Part shown: positions 18,524-27,522 of the stretch, one piece after another
Layout: each line of letters starts with the position of its first letter
Position numbering within the stretch: position 1 is the first letter of the stretch
NCBI GenBank assembly: GCA_034505235.1
Contig: JAPDQY010000007.1
Span: 1 to 64,000 of the forward strand
Length of the DNA stretch: 64,000 nt
Direction of reading: 5' to 3'
From: Coneutiohabitans thermophilus
Lineage (GTDB): Bacteria > Zhuqueibacterota > Zhuqueibacteria > Zhuqueibacterales > Zhuqueibacteraceae
The notes under the pieces: model-generated
The model's database searches: none
Seen by the model: only the letters and a program-made list of their open reading frames with translations
What the model was told of the DNA's origin: nothing
Program-made: the position numbers and the translations under genes

Positions 18524-19669
18524 TCACCGGCGTGCCAGCGCCTGCAGATAAAGTTCCTCCACCTTGCGAATCATCGCCGTTTCGGTGAAATGTTGCTGCA
18601 CGAATTTCTGTGCGGCTTGCGCCCGGGCGCGCGCCGTGCTGCGATCACGCAAAGTTTCCAGCAGCGCGGTTGCGAGCGCCTGGTGGTCGCCCGCCGGCAC
18701 CAACAAACCATAGCGCGGCTGCGGAATGATTTCCGGGTTGCCGCCAACAGCCGTGGCCACCACCGGCACGCCGGCAGCCATCGCCTCCAAAAGCGCCATG
18801 GAGATGCCCTCCGTTTGCGAGGGCAGGCAGAATACCGTCAGCAACGGCAACAGCTCATGGGCCTGCCGGCGCTGCCCGGCAAAGATGACATGTTCGCGCA
18901 GCCCCAGGCGCGCGGCCTGCTGCTGCAACGGTTCCGCCTCCGGCCCCGCGCCCACCAGCAACAAACCGGCCCGTGGAAATTCCTGCCGCACGCGGGTCAT
19001 CGCCTGCAACAACAGCGGAAAGTTCTTGCGCACTTCCAGCCGGCCGACCGCACCCAGCAGTGGCGAGAAACGCTCGAGGCCAAACTCAGCCACCAACTCG
19101 TTCTGGCGTTGCCGGTTGGTGACGAGTGGCAGCCGCAGACCGTTGTGAATGGTGACGACCTTCTCCGCGGGCAGGCAGCATTCCGCGAGCAGGCGGCGGC
19201 GCAATTGCTCGGAAACCGCAACGATGCGGCTGGTGTGCGGCGCCAGCACGCGCTCAATGCCGCGGCGCAGACGGTCGTCCACGGTAAAGGTCGAATGCTC
19301 GTGTGAGATGCGCACCGGCACACCGGCGAGCAGAGCCGCGAGGCGACCCCAGAAATTGGCGGTAAAAACGTGCGCATGCAGCACGGTGACACGATGGCTG
19401 CGCAGGAGCTGCTGCAGGCGCCCGAGCAGTCCCGGGTCAATCCCGGCTTTTTTCTGCAAGGCGATCACCGGAATGCGGCGTGCCTCCAGCTCTGCAGCGA
19501 GCACGCCCTTGTGCCGCAGGCAGCAAACCAGCGGCGTAAAGCGCCGGGGATTCAAACCGGAAACGAGATTGACCAGCACGCGCTCGGCCCCGCCCTGATC
19601 CAGGTCTTCGATGAGGTGCAGGACGCAGAGCGGGGAGGAGGGCGGTCTTTTTGCTTTTGCACGTGTCAT
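18524..19669 (-). CDS. Glycosyltransferase family 4
   Basis: 381-residue retaining GT-B enzyme. LHLIEDLDQGGAERVLVNLVSGL forms the N-terminal nucleotide-fold start, followed by ISHEHSTF and VTIHNGLRL. The C-terminal half has LLGAVGRLEVRKNFPLLLQAM, ENVIFAGQR-like HVIFAGQRRQAHELL and the E-x7-E motif in QTEGISMALLEAMAAG. The open frame continues far upstream to 20014, but that extension overlaps the next gene and is not protein-like. The ATG at 19669 (MTRAKAKRPPSS) is taken as start. It sits in the exopolysaccharide cluster, 121 bp after another GT4 gene, and probably adds one sugar to the lipid-linked repeat unit. Confidence 0.9.
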   Translation of the reverse strand: MTRAKAKRPPSSPLCVLHLIEDLDQGGAERVLVNLVSGLNPRRFTPLVCCLRHKGVLAAELEARRIPVIALQKKAGIDPGLLGRLQQLLRSHRVTVLHAHVFTANFWGRLAALLAGVPVRISHEHSTFTVDDRLRRGIERVLAPHTSRIVAVSEQLRRRLLAECCLPAEKVVTIHNGLRLPLVTNRQRQNELVAEFGLERFSPLLGAVGRLEVRKNFPLLLQAMTRVRQEFPRAGLLLVGAGPEAEPLQQQAARLGLREHVIFAGQRRQAHELLPLLTVFCLPSQTEGISMALLEAMAAGVPVVATAVGGNPEIIPQPRYGLLVPAGDHQALATALLETLRDRSTARARAQAAQKFVQQHFTETAMIRKVEELYLQALARR

Positions 19670-19790
19670 GAATGTGGCCGATTGCAACCAGGGCAGGTGC
19701 GGTGTGTGCCTGAAAGCGATCGTCTCGCCGCTCCAACAATTCCTGAAAGTTTCCGCACGGCCCGGCCGTGGAGAATTTTCCAGACAGCCC

Positions 19791-21080
19791 CTAAAGAACC
19801 GGCAGGGCCTCCCTGAACCGGGGCGTCTGCTGTTTGCCCTCGTCCTGCAATCTTTCCATGAACAACTCGACCACCCGCGGCGTGCTGATGCGCTCGTCGA
19901 AAAGTTGCTGCACGCGCTGCCGGCCGGCGGCTGCCAGGGAGCGGCGCAGTTCGACATCACGAAAGAGGCGGGTGAGCGCAGCGGCGGCGGCCTCCGGATC
20001 ATCGGCGGCAACAATCAACCCGGTGCGGCCCGGCTCGATCAGTTCGCCGATGGCATTCAAGGGGGTGGCGATCACGGCCACACCGCTGGCGAGCGCTTCG
20101 ATGTACACATTGGGAATGCCCCAGTGCAGATAAGGCCGCGGCAGCAGGATGAATACATCCGCCCAGCGCCGCAGCGGCCGCAAGGCTTCCTGGGAAAGAT
20201 AACCGGACAGCGTGACTTGCTGCTCCAGCCGGTGGCGGCGAATCAGGGATTGCAGCCGCGCCTTCTCCGGGCCTTCCCCCACGATGCGGCACTGCAGAGG
20301 CACTCCCGCACCTTTCAACACGGCACAGGCTTCAATGAGCGTGTCGAAGCCTTTGGTGTGATAGAGGGTGCCGATGGAAAGAATGCGCAGAAACGCCGCC
20401 GGCCCCTCTTTGTTTTGCGCATCCTCGTGGAAGGCGGCAAGATCGTGGCCGTGATAGATGAGCTTGATGTCGCCGCCCTTTTCCGGCACGAGCTGGGTGA
20501 GATGCACCTGGTTGTAAGCGGTGCAGGTCAGAACGAACTCGCTGGCGCGCAGCTTGTTGACCAGCATGGTGTCGTCCTCGTAGATGTCATGGGCATGCGC
20601 GGAAAAGCTGTAGCGCAGTCCGGTCAGGCGGTGAATGATCCAGGCTGCGGTCGCCGGAAACGTCGCCCAAAAGCCGTGCACCAGGGTAACGCCACGGTGC
20701 TGCGCCAGGCGGGCATAGCACACCGCCTGGGGGAAGAGCAGCAGGTTTTTGAGCAAGGTTTTGGGACGGCGCCGGCTCTCCCAAACCAGCCGCCACAACG
20801 TGCGCAGGTAGCGCGCCGGATGGCGTGCAATGAAGTAAAGCTGCGCCAGCCACACCTCCCGGGAAAGCAGGAAGGGCCGGTGAATCAGATGGGGCAGCAG
20901 CGCTTCCGCTTGCGGATGCCGCAGGCGCTGGCGTGATTTCTTGATCGAATAAATGTCGAACCGCAAGCCGGCAGCCGCCAATGCCGCCATCTCGCGCAGA
21001 ATGAAGGTCTCGTCGAAACAGGGAAACTGGGAGAGCAAAAAGGCAACGCGTTGCTTGTTGATGCTGGTCATGGTTGTCAC
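19791..21080 (-). CDS. Glycosyltransferase family 4 (WcaL/colanic-acid-type)
   Basis: 429-residue GT-B enzyme beginning RVAFLLSQFPCFDETFILREM, which is typical of WcaL/AmsK-like transferases. Other landmarks are HGFWATFPATAAWIIHRLTG, FSAHAHDIYED, YHGHDLAAF, ILSIGTLYHTKGFDTLIEA and CRIVGEGPEK. The C-terminal E-x7-E motif is atypical. The segment reads HWGIPNVYIEA, so the second Glu is kept but the first is replaced by Trp or His. This may reflect a different donor geometry. The gene ends 121 bp before the next GT4 start and begins 13 bp after the flippase stop. Confidence 0.9.
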   Translation of the reverse strand: MTTMTSINKQRVAFLLSQFPCFDETFILREMAALAAAGLRFDIYSIKKSRQRLRHPQAEALLPHLIHRPFLLSREVWLAQLYFIARHPARYLRTLWRLVWESRRRPKTLLKNLLLFPQAVCYARLAQHRGVTLVHGFWATFPATAAWIIHRLTGLRYSFSAHAHDIYEDDTMLVNKLRASEFVLTCTAYNQVHLTQLVPEKGGDIKLIYHGHDLAAFHEDAQNKEGPAAFLRILSIGTLYHTKGFDTLIEACAVLKGAGVPLQCRIVGEGPEKARLQSLIRRHRLEQQVTLSGYLSQEALRPLRRWADVFILLPRPYLHWGIPNVYIEALASGVAVIATPLNAIGELIEPGRTGLIVAADDPEAAAAALTRLFRDVELRRSLAAAGRQRVQQLFDERISTPRVVELFMERLQDEGKQQTPRFREALPVL

Positions 21081-21093
21081 CGGCTACGCTGGC

Positions 21094-22584
21094 TCAGCCG
21101 CGCCGCAGGAGTGCGAGACGGCGGCGCAGGTAAGTCTTGAGGTTTTGGCGAAAGGTGGCATCGATGACCGCCACCAGGGCGAAATAGACGACGATACCCA
21201 CTGCGGTTTCCGCCAGGAGATCGATCAGCGGGGTTGCGACATGCACACGGACCACCGCGAGATACATGAGCGCGCCCGCGGCCAGATACTTGCTCATCGC
21301 CATCCAGGGAAGCTGCAGCCCGAGGAAGCGCTTGGTGTAGAAGGTCACCACGACCGCCATGAACAGATAGCTCGCCAGTTTGGCGATGGCCGCGCCCAAA
21401 ATTCCCAGCCGCGGGATCAACAGCCAGTTGCCGAGCAGGTTCACCAGCATCGCGCCGGTGAGGATGCCGACCAGCCGCCGGGTTTTCTTCTGGATGTAGT
21501 GGCTGGCGGCGAGAATCGGCAGGGCGCCGTTGATCATCAGGCCGACGATGGTCCACGGAATGATGGCACTGCCGGCGACGAATTTTTCCGAGGCCACCAC
21601 GCGGATGAAGTTGTTGCCGACTGCGGCGCAGCCGAAAATCAGTGGCGCGGCGAAAAGCGCATAAGTGCGCAACGCGCTCTGCAGAAACTTGCGGGTCTCT
21701 TCCTTGCCTTTTTTGGCCCAGGTTTGCATGTACACCGGCATGATGGCGCTGGCAAAGGGCAGCACCACAATGTCTTTGAGATAATCGGCCAGATTGTAGG
21801 AGGCGCTGTACAGGCCCACCGCAGTGGCGTCGAGGAAAAAGTGAATCAGATAGCGGTCGCTGTAGGCCAGCAGCATTGAAAAGAACTCGAAGCCGATCAG
21901 CGGGAAACCATAAGCCAGCGCCTGCCAGAACACCACCATGGCAAAGTCCCGCCAGTGCAGCGGAGTCCGGCGCAGGCGCAACGCCAGCAGGGTCAGAAAG
22001 GCCAGACTCATGGCGAACACCTGCGCGCCGTAGAACCCGTTGAGCGTGCGGGCAATGAAAAAGAGCGTGGTCAAAATCGCGGCCAGCGTGGCATATTTGG
22101 CGAGCACGCGATAGCCGTTGAAGAGCAGGGTTTGCTGCTCGGCGCGTAAAAAAGCGAGCAACAGGCTTTCGCCGGCGCGCAGGAAGATCAAAGCGCTGCT
22201 CAGCAGCAGCAGACTGGGCAGCACACTTTCACCGAACCAAAACTCCGAAAAGCCCGTGGCCGCCACCACCCACAGCACGGTGAAGGCGGCGGCCACCGCC
22301 AGTCCGCCGAGCAGCAGCGAGGCGATGAAGGTGCGCACACTGTGCGGCTGCTGCTGTTCGGCATATTCGTTGTAATAGCGCACGACACTGTTTTGCAAGC
22401 CGCATTTGGCGCACGCCACCAGCACGAGCAGGGCATTCGAGATGAGATTCATCAGGCCGTATTCATGCACGGCAAAGATGCGGGTGGTGATCGGAAACGA
22501 CACCAGCGTCGACAGCAGAATGAGAATCTCACCGATGGAGTAGTGGGAGGAGTGTCGTAAAAATCGTCCCAGTGAATGAGTCAT
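21094..22584 (-). CDS. wzx: Oligosaccharide flippase (Wzx family)
   Basis: 496-residue integral membrane protein with about 12-14 hydrophobic segments, for example ILILLSTLVSFPITTRIF, TFIASLLLGGLAVAAAFTVL, LIFGCAAVGNNFIRVV and IVPWTIVGLM-like IIPWTIVGLMINGALPIL. The opening SSHYSIGEILILLSTLVSFPITTRIFAVHEYGLMN is characteristic of polysaccharide biosynthesis proteins of the MOP superfamily. It would translocate the undecaprenyl-linked repeat unit across the inner membrane. The gene lies 9 bp after the preceding GT4 and 13 bp before the next, strongly suggesting one transcript. Confidence 0.92.
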   Translation of the reverse strand: MTHSLGRFLRHSSHYSIGEILILLSTLVSFPITTRIFAVHEYGLMNLISNALLVLVACAKCGLQNSVVRYYNEYAEQQQPHSVRTFIASLLLGGLAVAAAFTVLWVVAATGFSEFWFGESVLPSLLLLSSALIFLRAGESLLLAFLRAEQQTLLFNGYRVLAKYATLAAILTTLFFIARTLNGFYGAQVFAMSLAFLTLLALRLRRTPLHWRDFAMVVFWQALAYGFPLIGFEFFSMLLAYSDRYLIHFFLDATAVGLYSASYNLADYLKDIVVLPFASAIMPVYMQTWAKKGKEETRKFLQSALRTYALFAAPLIFGCAAVGNNFIRVVASEKFVAGSAIIPWTIVGLMINGALPILAASHYIQKKTRRLVGILTGAMLVNLLGNWLLIPRLGILGAAIAKLASYLFMAVVVTFYTKRFLGLQLPWMAMSKYLAAGALMYLAVVRVHVATPLIDLLAETAVGIVVYFALVAVIDATFRQNLKTYLRRRLALLRRG

Positions 22585-22593
22585 GCAGTCGAA

Positions 22594-23760
22594 TCAAGAC
22601 TTCTCACGCAACAGATCATGGTAAAGCCGGGCATGGTTGGCCGCCATGACTGCGACACTGAAGCATTCACACACGCGGGCGCGTGCGGCTTTGCCCATTT
22701 GGGCGCGCAGCGCCGGGGAAGCCAACAGGGTGAGCAAGGCTTGTTGCAATTCCGTGACTTGAGCCGGTGCCACCAGCAGGCCGGTGACCCCGTCCACCAC
22801 CTGTTCCGGGCTCCCCCCCACGCGCGTGGCGATGACCGGCAACCCCGCGGCCATCGCTTCCAAAATCGCATTTGAAAAGCCTTCGGAAAGCGAAGGCGAA
22901 ACCAAAATATCCAGCGTGTGCAGCACCGCGTCGATGTCACGGCGCGCTCCCAGAAAACGCACGCGGCCGCCGATGCCGCAGGCCACCGCCAGGTTTTGCA
23001 GTTCCTGCAATTGGCCGTTTTGTGCCTCCTGGCCGCACAACAGCAGCAGGGCCTCGGGGAAACGATCGGCGATCCGGGCAAAAGCCTGCAACAAATAACG
23101 ATGGCCCTTGGCCGGCCGCAGGTTGGCAACCACGCCAATGACCAGCGCCTGCGGCGGCAGGTCCAACTCGCGGCGCTTGGCCGTGCGGTCCGCGGCGCCG
23201 GCGATGCGGGCGACATCAATGCCGTTGTAAAGCAGGGTAATGGTTTCCGGCTGCCTGCCGGAACGCTGCGCCACGGCGGCACGCACCGCGAGCGAATTGG
23301 CGGTGACCGCGGTGGCGAGATGGCGGTCGACCCAATCGTTCAACCGTGTGATGTGCACGCCGTCAAAGCCGCCCAGGTCGCGATGGCTGGTGATGAGCAC
23401 CGGCACACCGGCGAGTTTGCCCAACAACCCGCCCAGCACGTTGCTGGTTGCCAGAAAGGCGTGCACAATGCGCGGACGAAGCCGGCGCAGGCTGCGATAC
23501 AACCTGTGGGCGGCAGGCAACGCGCGCGGCTGCACCCAATTGGCCTGCCCGATGACACACACAGCAATGCCGGCGTGCTGCAGGCGTTCCCGCAACTCTG
23601 GGTCGGCCTGCGAGAGGGCAATGACATGCGGCTGGAATTGCCGGCGGTCGAGATGCAGGACAAGCTCGATGATTTGCAGCGGCGTGCCGCCGTGCGTGAG
23701 CTTGTCGGTCAAATAAACAATTGCAACCGGCGGGACCATTGTCTGCGGGCAGGCCGTCAT
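22594..23760 (-). CDS. Glycosyltransferase family 4
   Basis: 388-residue GT-B enzyme: YLTDKLTHGGTPLQIIELV at the N-terminus, PRIVHAFLATSNVLGGLLGKLAGVPVLITSHRDLGG, TLLYNGIDVARI, GVVANLRPAKGHRYLLQAF and the E-x7-E motif in SLSEGFSNAILEAMAAGLPVIA. The frame remains open to 24366, antisense-like across the ligase gene, but this part is not protein-like. ATG 23760 forms an ATGA overlap with the ligase stop and is chosen. Met8 (23739) is an alternative. It acts in assembly of the exopolysaccharide repeat unit. Confidence 0.9.
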   Translation of the reverse strand: MTACPQTMVPPVAIVYLTDKLTHGGTPLQIIELVLHLDRRQFQPHVIALSQADPELRERLQHAGIAVCVIGQANWVQPRALPAAHRLYRSLRRLRPRIVHAFLATSNVLGGLLGKLAGVPVLITSHRDLGGFDGVHITRLNDWVDRHLATAVTANSLAVRAAVAQRSGRQPETITLLYNGIDVARIAGAADRTAKRRELDLPPQALVIGVVANLRPAKGHRYLLQAFARIADRFPEALLLLCGQEAQNGQLQELQNLAVACGIGGRVRFLGARRDIDAVLHTLDILVSPSLSEGFSNAILEAMAAGLPVIATRVGGSPEQVVDGVTGLLVAPAQVTELQQALLTLLASPALRAQMGKAARARVCECFSVAVMAANHARLYHDLLREKS

Positions 23761-25250
23761 GAAGCCGGGGCATGGCCGCCGCGGACCGCAACGGTCACCG
23801 GCATGAAAACGGGCGCATGGGCTGCGGCGCGCTGCGCCAGCCGGCGCCGGCGCAGATAGACATACGCATAGGTGAGCGCCACCAGCACCCAATGCAACCC
23901 CACCAACTCCTCCCGCACAAAGCGGGAGCCGAAGAAGTTGACCACCATGATGCCCGGTATGCTTGCCATCCCGCCCAGCATCCAGCCACGCAGAAAGCGG
24001 TCGGCGGTGGTGCGATAGACGCGCAGCATCGTCGCGAACGGCACGAACAGAAGCAGCAGAAAACCGAGCAGGCCGAATACACCCATCTCCGCGCCCACGC
24101 GCAGGAACATGTTGTGGGCATCCATGTTGCGCTCGATATTGGCATAGGCGGGGATGGCCATGCTGAAGGTGTTGTAGCCGATGCCGGTGACCGGATGGCT
24201 CTCGATGATGCGCACCGCACCGCGCCAGATGCGCCAGCGCAAGGCCGAGCTGGTCTCGAGGTGGCGTTCCGACTCGTAGGGCGCCGGCACGCGGCCGCCC
24301 ACGGACTCGTTGGCGGTTTGCAGGCGTGTGCTTTCCATGCGTTCCTGCACCGCTCCCGGTGCCCAAAATTGATAAAACGCCACGGCCAGCACCAGCGGTG
24401 GAATCATCCAGCGGTAGCGCACCAACGCCACGAACGCCAGCACCACCAGCATGCCGAGATACGCGCCGCGCGAGAGCAGCAGCAGCAGGCAGATCATTGC
24501 CAGGCCAAACAGGCCGAGCAGGAAGAGGCGGCGTTCCGGCTGCCTTTGGTGCAAGCCCAGAGTGAGCACCAGCACCGGGTAGTAAACAAAGAAGGCGGCC
24601 AGATCATTTTCGCCGCCGAAACCGAAGGGCCCGCCAATGCGGTTTTCCTCGGAAATATTCCCCCACCCCAGAGTCACCAGATCTTTGAGTGTCCACAGGG
24701 TGACCACCATGGTCATCAGCACCACCGACGTCACCAGCCGCTTGATGGCCGGGCGGCTAAAACCGGCATTGGCGATCGGAAAGAACAGCAGCATGGGGCT
24801 GAGCCAGCGCTTGAGCGGGTTGAGCTGTTCCGTCATGTAAGCGCTGCCGGCCACGCTGGCCGTCTGCAACAGCGCCGCCAGACAGAGCAGGCAGAACAGC
24901 AGCAGCGCCAAATTCATGACACTGCCGTGCAACAGGCGCCGGCGTTGCAGCATGGCATTGACGAACCAGGTGCCGAACATCGCCGCGGCCAGGGCATTGA
25001 AGAGATTGAATGTCTGCAAGGCCTGGTAGCTGTAGGGCAGGGAGGATTGCAGCGGCAGGAGCACAATCAGGCCGTGAACCAGCACCTCGTAATGCACCAG
25101 GCCCAGCACGGCGAGAATGCTGCCCAGCACCAGACCGGCGGCAATGCCCGCGGAAAACTGTGCCACCGTGAGCGCCATCAGCACGGAAACGAGCACCACC
25201 ATGAGTGGATAGGACCGGCTGAGATATTCCTGTCGCAACAATGTACTCAT
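23757..25250 (-). CDS. O-antigen ligase / Wzy-type polymerase family membrane protein
   Basis: 497-residue membrane protein with around ten to twelve hydrophobic segments and a long periplasmic loop (about 300-375). The loop contains ALRWRIWRGAVRIIESHPVTGIGYNTF and leads to NMDAHNMFLRVGAEMGVFGLLGF, the conserved Wzy_C/WaaL signature (PF04932), together with LLLLSRGAYLGMLV. Such proteins either polymerise repeat units (Wzy) or ligate glycans to an acceptor. Within this cluster, which has a flippase, co-polymerase and OPX, the polymerase role is more likely. Both gene ends overlap neighbours by ATGA, with the kinase upstream and the GT4 downstream, suggesting translational coupling. Confidence 0.9.
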   Translation of the reverse strand: MSTLLRQEYLSRSYPLMVVLVSVLMALTVAQFSAGIAAGLVLGSILAVLGLVHYEVLVHGLIVLLPLQSSLPYSYQALQTFNLFNALAAAMFGTWFVNAMLQRRRLLHGSVMNLALLLFCLLCLAALLQTASVAGSAYMTEQLNPLKRWLSPMLLFFPIANAGFSRPAIKRLVTSVVLMTMVVTLWTLKDLVTLGWGNISEENRIGGPFGFGGENDLAAFFVYYPVLVLTLGLHQRQPERRLFLLGLFGLAMICLLLLLSRGAYLGMLVVLAFVALVRYRWMIPPLVLAVAFYQFWAPGAVQERMESTRLQTANESVGGRVPAPYESERHLETSSALRWRIWRGAVRIIESHPVTGIGYNTFSMAIPAYANIERNMDAHNMFLRVGAEMGVFGLLGFLLLLFVPFATMLRVYRTTADRFLRGWMLGGMASIPGIMVVNFFGSRFVREELVGLHWVLVALTYAYVYLRRRRLAQRAAAHAPVFMPVTVAVRGGHAPAS

Positions 25251-27451
25251 GCCGCGCTCGTTTTCGTCCGTTCCGGCAGCAGGGTCTGGCGGCCCATCAG
25301 ATAAGAGGGGAGATAGCGATCCGGGCCGTACTGTTCCTCCAGGCGCAGACGGTTGAGCACAGCGCCGAGCGCACGTACTTTCGCCCGGCGCAGCAGGGTC
25401 ACCGCCTGCTGCGCCGCCGCCATCGGCGTGCGTCCGACTTCCAGCGCGAGCAGAATCAAATCGACCTCGGCGACGAGCAACAGCGGGTCGGAAATGGGCA
25501 GCAGCGGCGGTGCATCGATGATGATGACTTCGTATTGCTCGCGCAGCGAGGCGAACAGGTCCTGCATTTTGGAACTGATCGACAGCTTCTGAAAAGTGAC
25601 CGGCCGCGTGCCGGTGGTGATGAAGTCGAGTGCCGCACCGTTCAGCGTCAGGCTGTTGCGCATGCTCTCCAGCCGGATTTCACCCGCCAGCCAGTTGGAC
25701 AAACCGGCATCGTGCGGCACACCCAGGCGCAGGTGCATGGTGGGATGATACAGGTCGGCATCGAGCAGCAGGGTGCGTTTGCCGAAGAGGGTGTAGCTCG
25801 CGGCCAGGTTGACGGCAATGGTGGATTTCCCCTCGCCCACGCCCGGGCTGGTCACCATCACGATCTGGCAGCCCCGGCCCTCGGCCAGCGCCAGATCGGT
25901 GTTGACGCGCAGCGCGCGGAAATTTTCCGCCAGATCCGACCCCGGCTCTTCCAGCAGCACCAGCTTGTCGGCGAGATTGGCGCTGTGGCGGCGCGAGGGG
26001 CTGGCGTCCACGATGTGGCCCAGCACCGGCACCCCCAGCTTCTTTTCGACCTCCTCCGCCCTCTTCACCGAGCGGTCGATGGCTTCGCGCAGATAAGCCA
26101 GCCCCACGCCCAAAATCACGCTGATGATCGTACCCATGATCATCTTGAAGGGCCGCCGCCGCGGCACCGGCCTCAGCGGCCGTTGCGCCGGCTCAATGAT
26201 GCTGACATTGAGTACCTTCTCCGCCTCCAGGCTTTGGATTTTCTCGTTGGTGCGCAGCATGGCCTGATGCGCGTCCTGCGCCACGGTCACCTCGCGCTGC
26301 AGCTTCAGCAATTCCTGCTGTTCCTCCGGCGGCTGCTCGAAAATGCGGTTGCGATACTCGTTCGCCAGCTTTTGCAGGGTCGCGATTTTGCTGACCACGT
26401 TGTTGTATTCCACCTCTGCCAGCAGGTTTTCGACGTAGAGATCATGCCAGATGATGGCGGGATCGCTCGGTTTGATGGAATCCGGCGAGGGGGTGCCGGC
26501 AAAGCTGCGCAGCTCCTGCAGGGTCGCGTCGATGTCCCGTTTCAGGCTTTGCACCTTGGGATGCCTGTCGGTGTAGAGTGCCGTGAGCGCCAGCATCTGG
26601 CTTTGCAGGTTCACCAGCCGGCGTTTCAGCTCCTCGATGCGGGGAATCTGCGATTCCATGGTGGCCAGCGCCGGCGCTTTTTCCCGGAGCTGGGCGATTT
26701 GTTGCTCGAGGGTGCGCCGCCGTTCGGCAAGCAATTCGCGCTGGCTGATGAGATCGACGATCTGATTCTCGAAACCCTCGATGCGCTCGCTGATGCGGTC
26801 CGCCTCGCGCGTTCGGGTGGCGATGCCGCGGGCGCGTTGAAACTCGGCCAGCCGCTCCTCCGCCTCCACCACGCGCTGGTAGGTCTGGCGCAGGCGGTCG
26901 CCGTAGAAGTCATGCAGCGCGTCGATGCGCTGCTGAATCGTTTCGAGATGCTGCCGGCGGAACTCCTCCCCGATGGTCTTCACCAGTTGATAGGCCTCTT
27001 CGGGATCGCCGGAGGCGACGGTGACGCGGATGACGTTGCCACCGCGATGATCGGTCTGCATGTGCTCCAGCAGATAGATCATCGCGTCGCGTTGCGCTTG
27101 GGCAACCGCGCTGGAATCGCCGCGGGCATTTCGGATCTTCACCGCCCAGGAGGACTGTGGCATGTTTTGCGCCACGGCACGGATGACGCGCGCGGCGAAG
27201 CTCTGGCTGGTGAGAATATCCATGTAGTTCCCGACGGTCAGGTCGGGGCTGACATCGATATCCGAGCTGAGCAGGCTGGTGACGGCATCATCCGTGACCG
27301 ACAGCGCAATGGACGCATGATACTGCGGTTTGCTGAACAGCAGCAAAACCAGCAGCGGAAGCACCAGCGCCGCCACGGCCAGCAGCACGGTTTTGCGGTG
27401 CTTGAAGATGATGTGCCAGTGCTCCTGCAGTTGGAGTCTGTCGAAATCCAT
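25247..27451 (-). CDS. Polysaccharide co-polymerase / bacterial tyrosine autokinase (Wzc-like)
   Basis: 734-residue PCP-2a protein controlling chain length and export. It has a Wzz domain with a first membrane segment (VLLAVAALVLPLLVLLLF), a long periplasmic coiled-coil region (about 160-410), and a second membrane segment (FKMIMGTIISVILGVGLAYL). The cytoplasmic BY-kinase has Walker A SPGVGEGKST (Lys542), Walker A' LLLDADL and Walker B IIIDAPPLLPISD. The C-terminus has only three nearby tyrosines (YGPDRYLPSY), fewer than the classical tyrosine cluster, so autophosphorylation sites may be limited. ATG 27451 is chosen because AAGGAGG lies 8 nt upstream, and the extension to 27514 is not used. 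The stop overlaps the ligase start (ATGA). Confidence 0.94.
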   Translation of the reverse strand: MDFDRLQLQEHWHIIFKHRKTVLLAVAALVLPLLVLLLFSKPQYHASIALSVTDDAVTSLLSSDIDVSPDLTVGNYMDILTSQSFAARVIRAVAQNMPQSSWAVKIRNARGDSSAVAQAQRDAMIYLLEHMQTDHRGGNVIRVTVASGDPEEAYQLVKTIGEEFRRQHLETIQQRIDALHDFYGDRLRQTYQRVVEAEERLAEFQRARGIATRTREADRISERIEGFENQIVDLISQRELLAERRRTLEQQIAQLREKAPALATMESQIPRIEELKRRLVNLQSQMLALTALYTDRHPKVQSLKRDIDATLQELRSFAGTPSPDSIKPSDPAIIWHDLYVENLLAEVEYNNVVSKIATLQKLANEYRNRIFEQPPEEQQELLKLQREVTVAQDAHQAMLRTNEKIQSLEAEKVLNVSIIEPAQRPLRPVPRRRPFKMIMGTIISVILGVGLAYLREAIDRSVKRAEEVEKKLGVPVLGHIVDASPSRRHSANLADKLVLLEEPGSDLAENFRALRVNTDLALAEGRGCQIVMVTSPGVGEGKSTIAVNLAASYTLFGKRTLLLDADLYHPTMHLRLGVPHDAGLSNWLAGEIRLESMRNSLTLNGAALDFITTGTRPVTFQKLSISSKMQDLFASLREQYEVIIIDAPPLLPISDPLLLVAEVDLILLALEVGRTPMAAAQQAVTLLRRAKVRALGAVLNRLRLEEQYGPDRYLPSYLMGRQTLLPERTKTSAA

Positions 27452-27522
27452 TCTGTCTGCCTCCTTGCGTGGAGAAGCTGCCAGGAGCGCCGCCGGAAAA
27501 CGCAGCGCCCGCAAGCGGAGAT

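Noticed and set aside
23772..25304. Plus-strand open frame of about 510 codons opposite the ligase gene
   Set aside because: His/Gln-rich shadow of a membrane protein gene, with no family resemblance.
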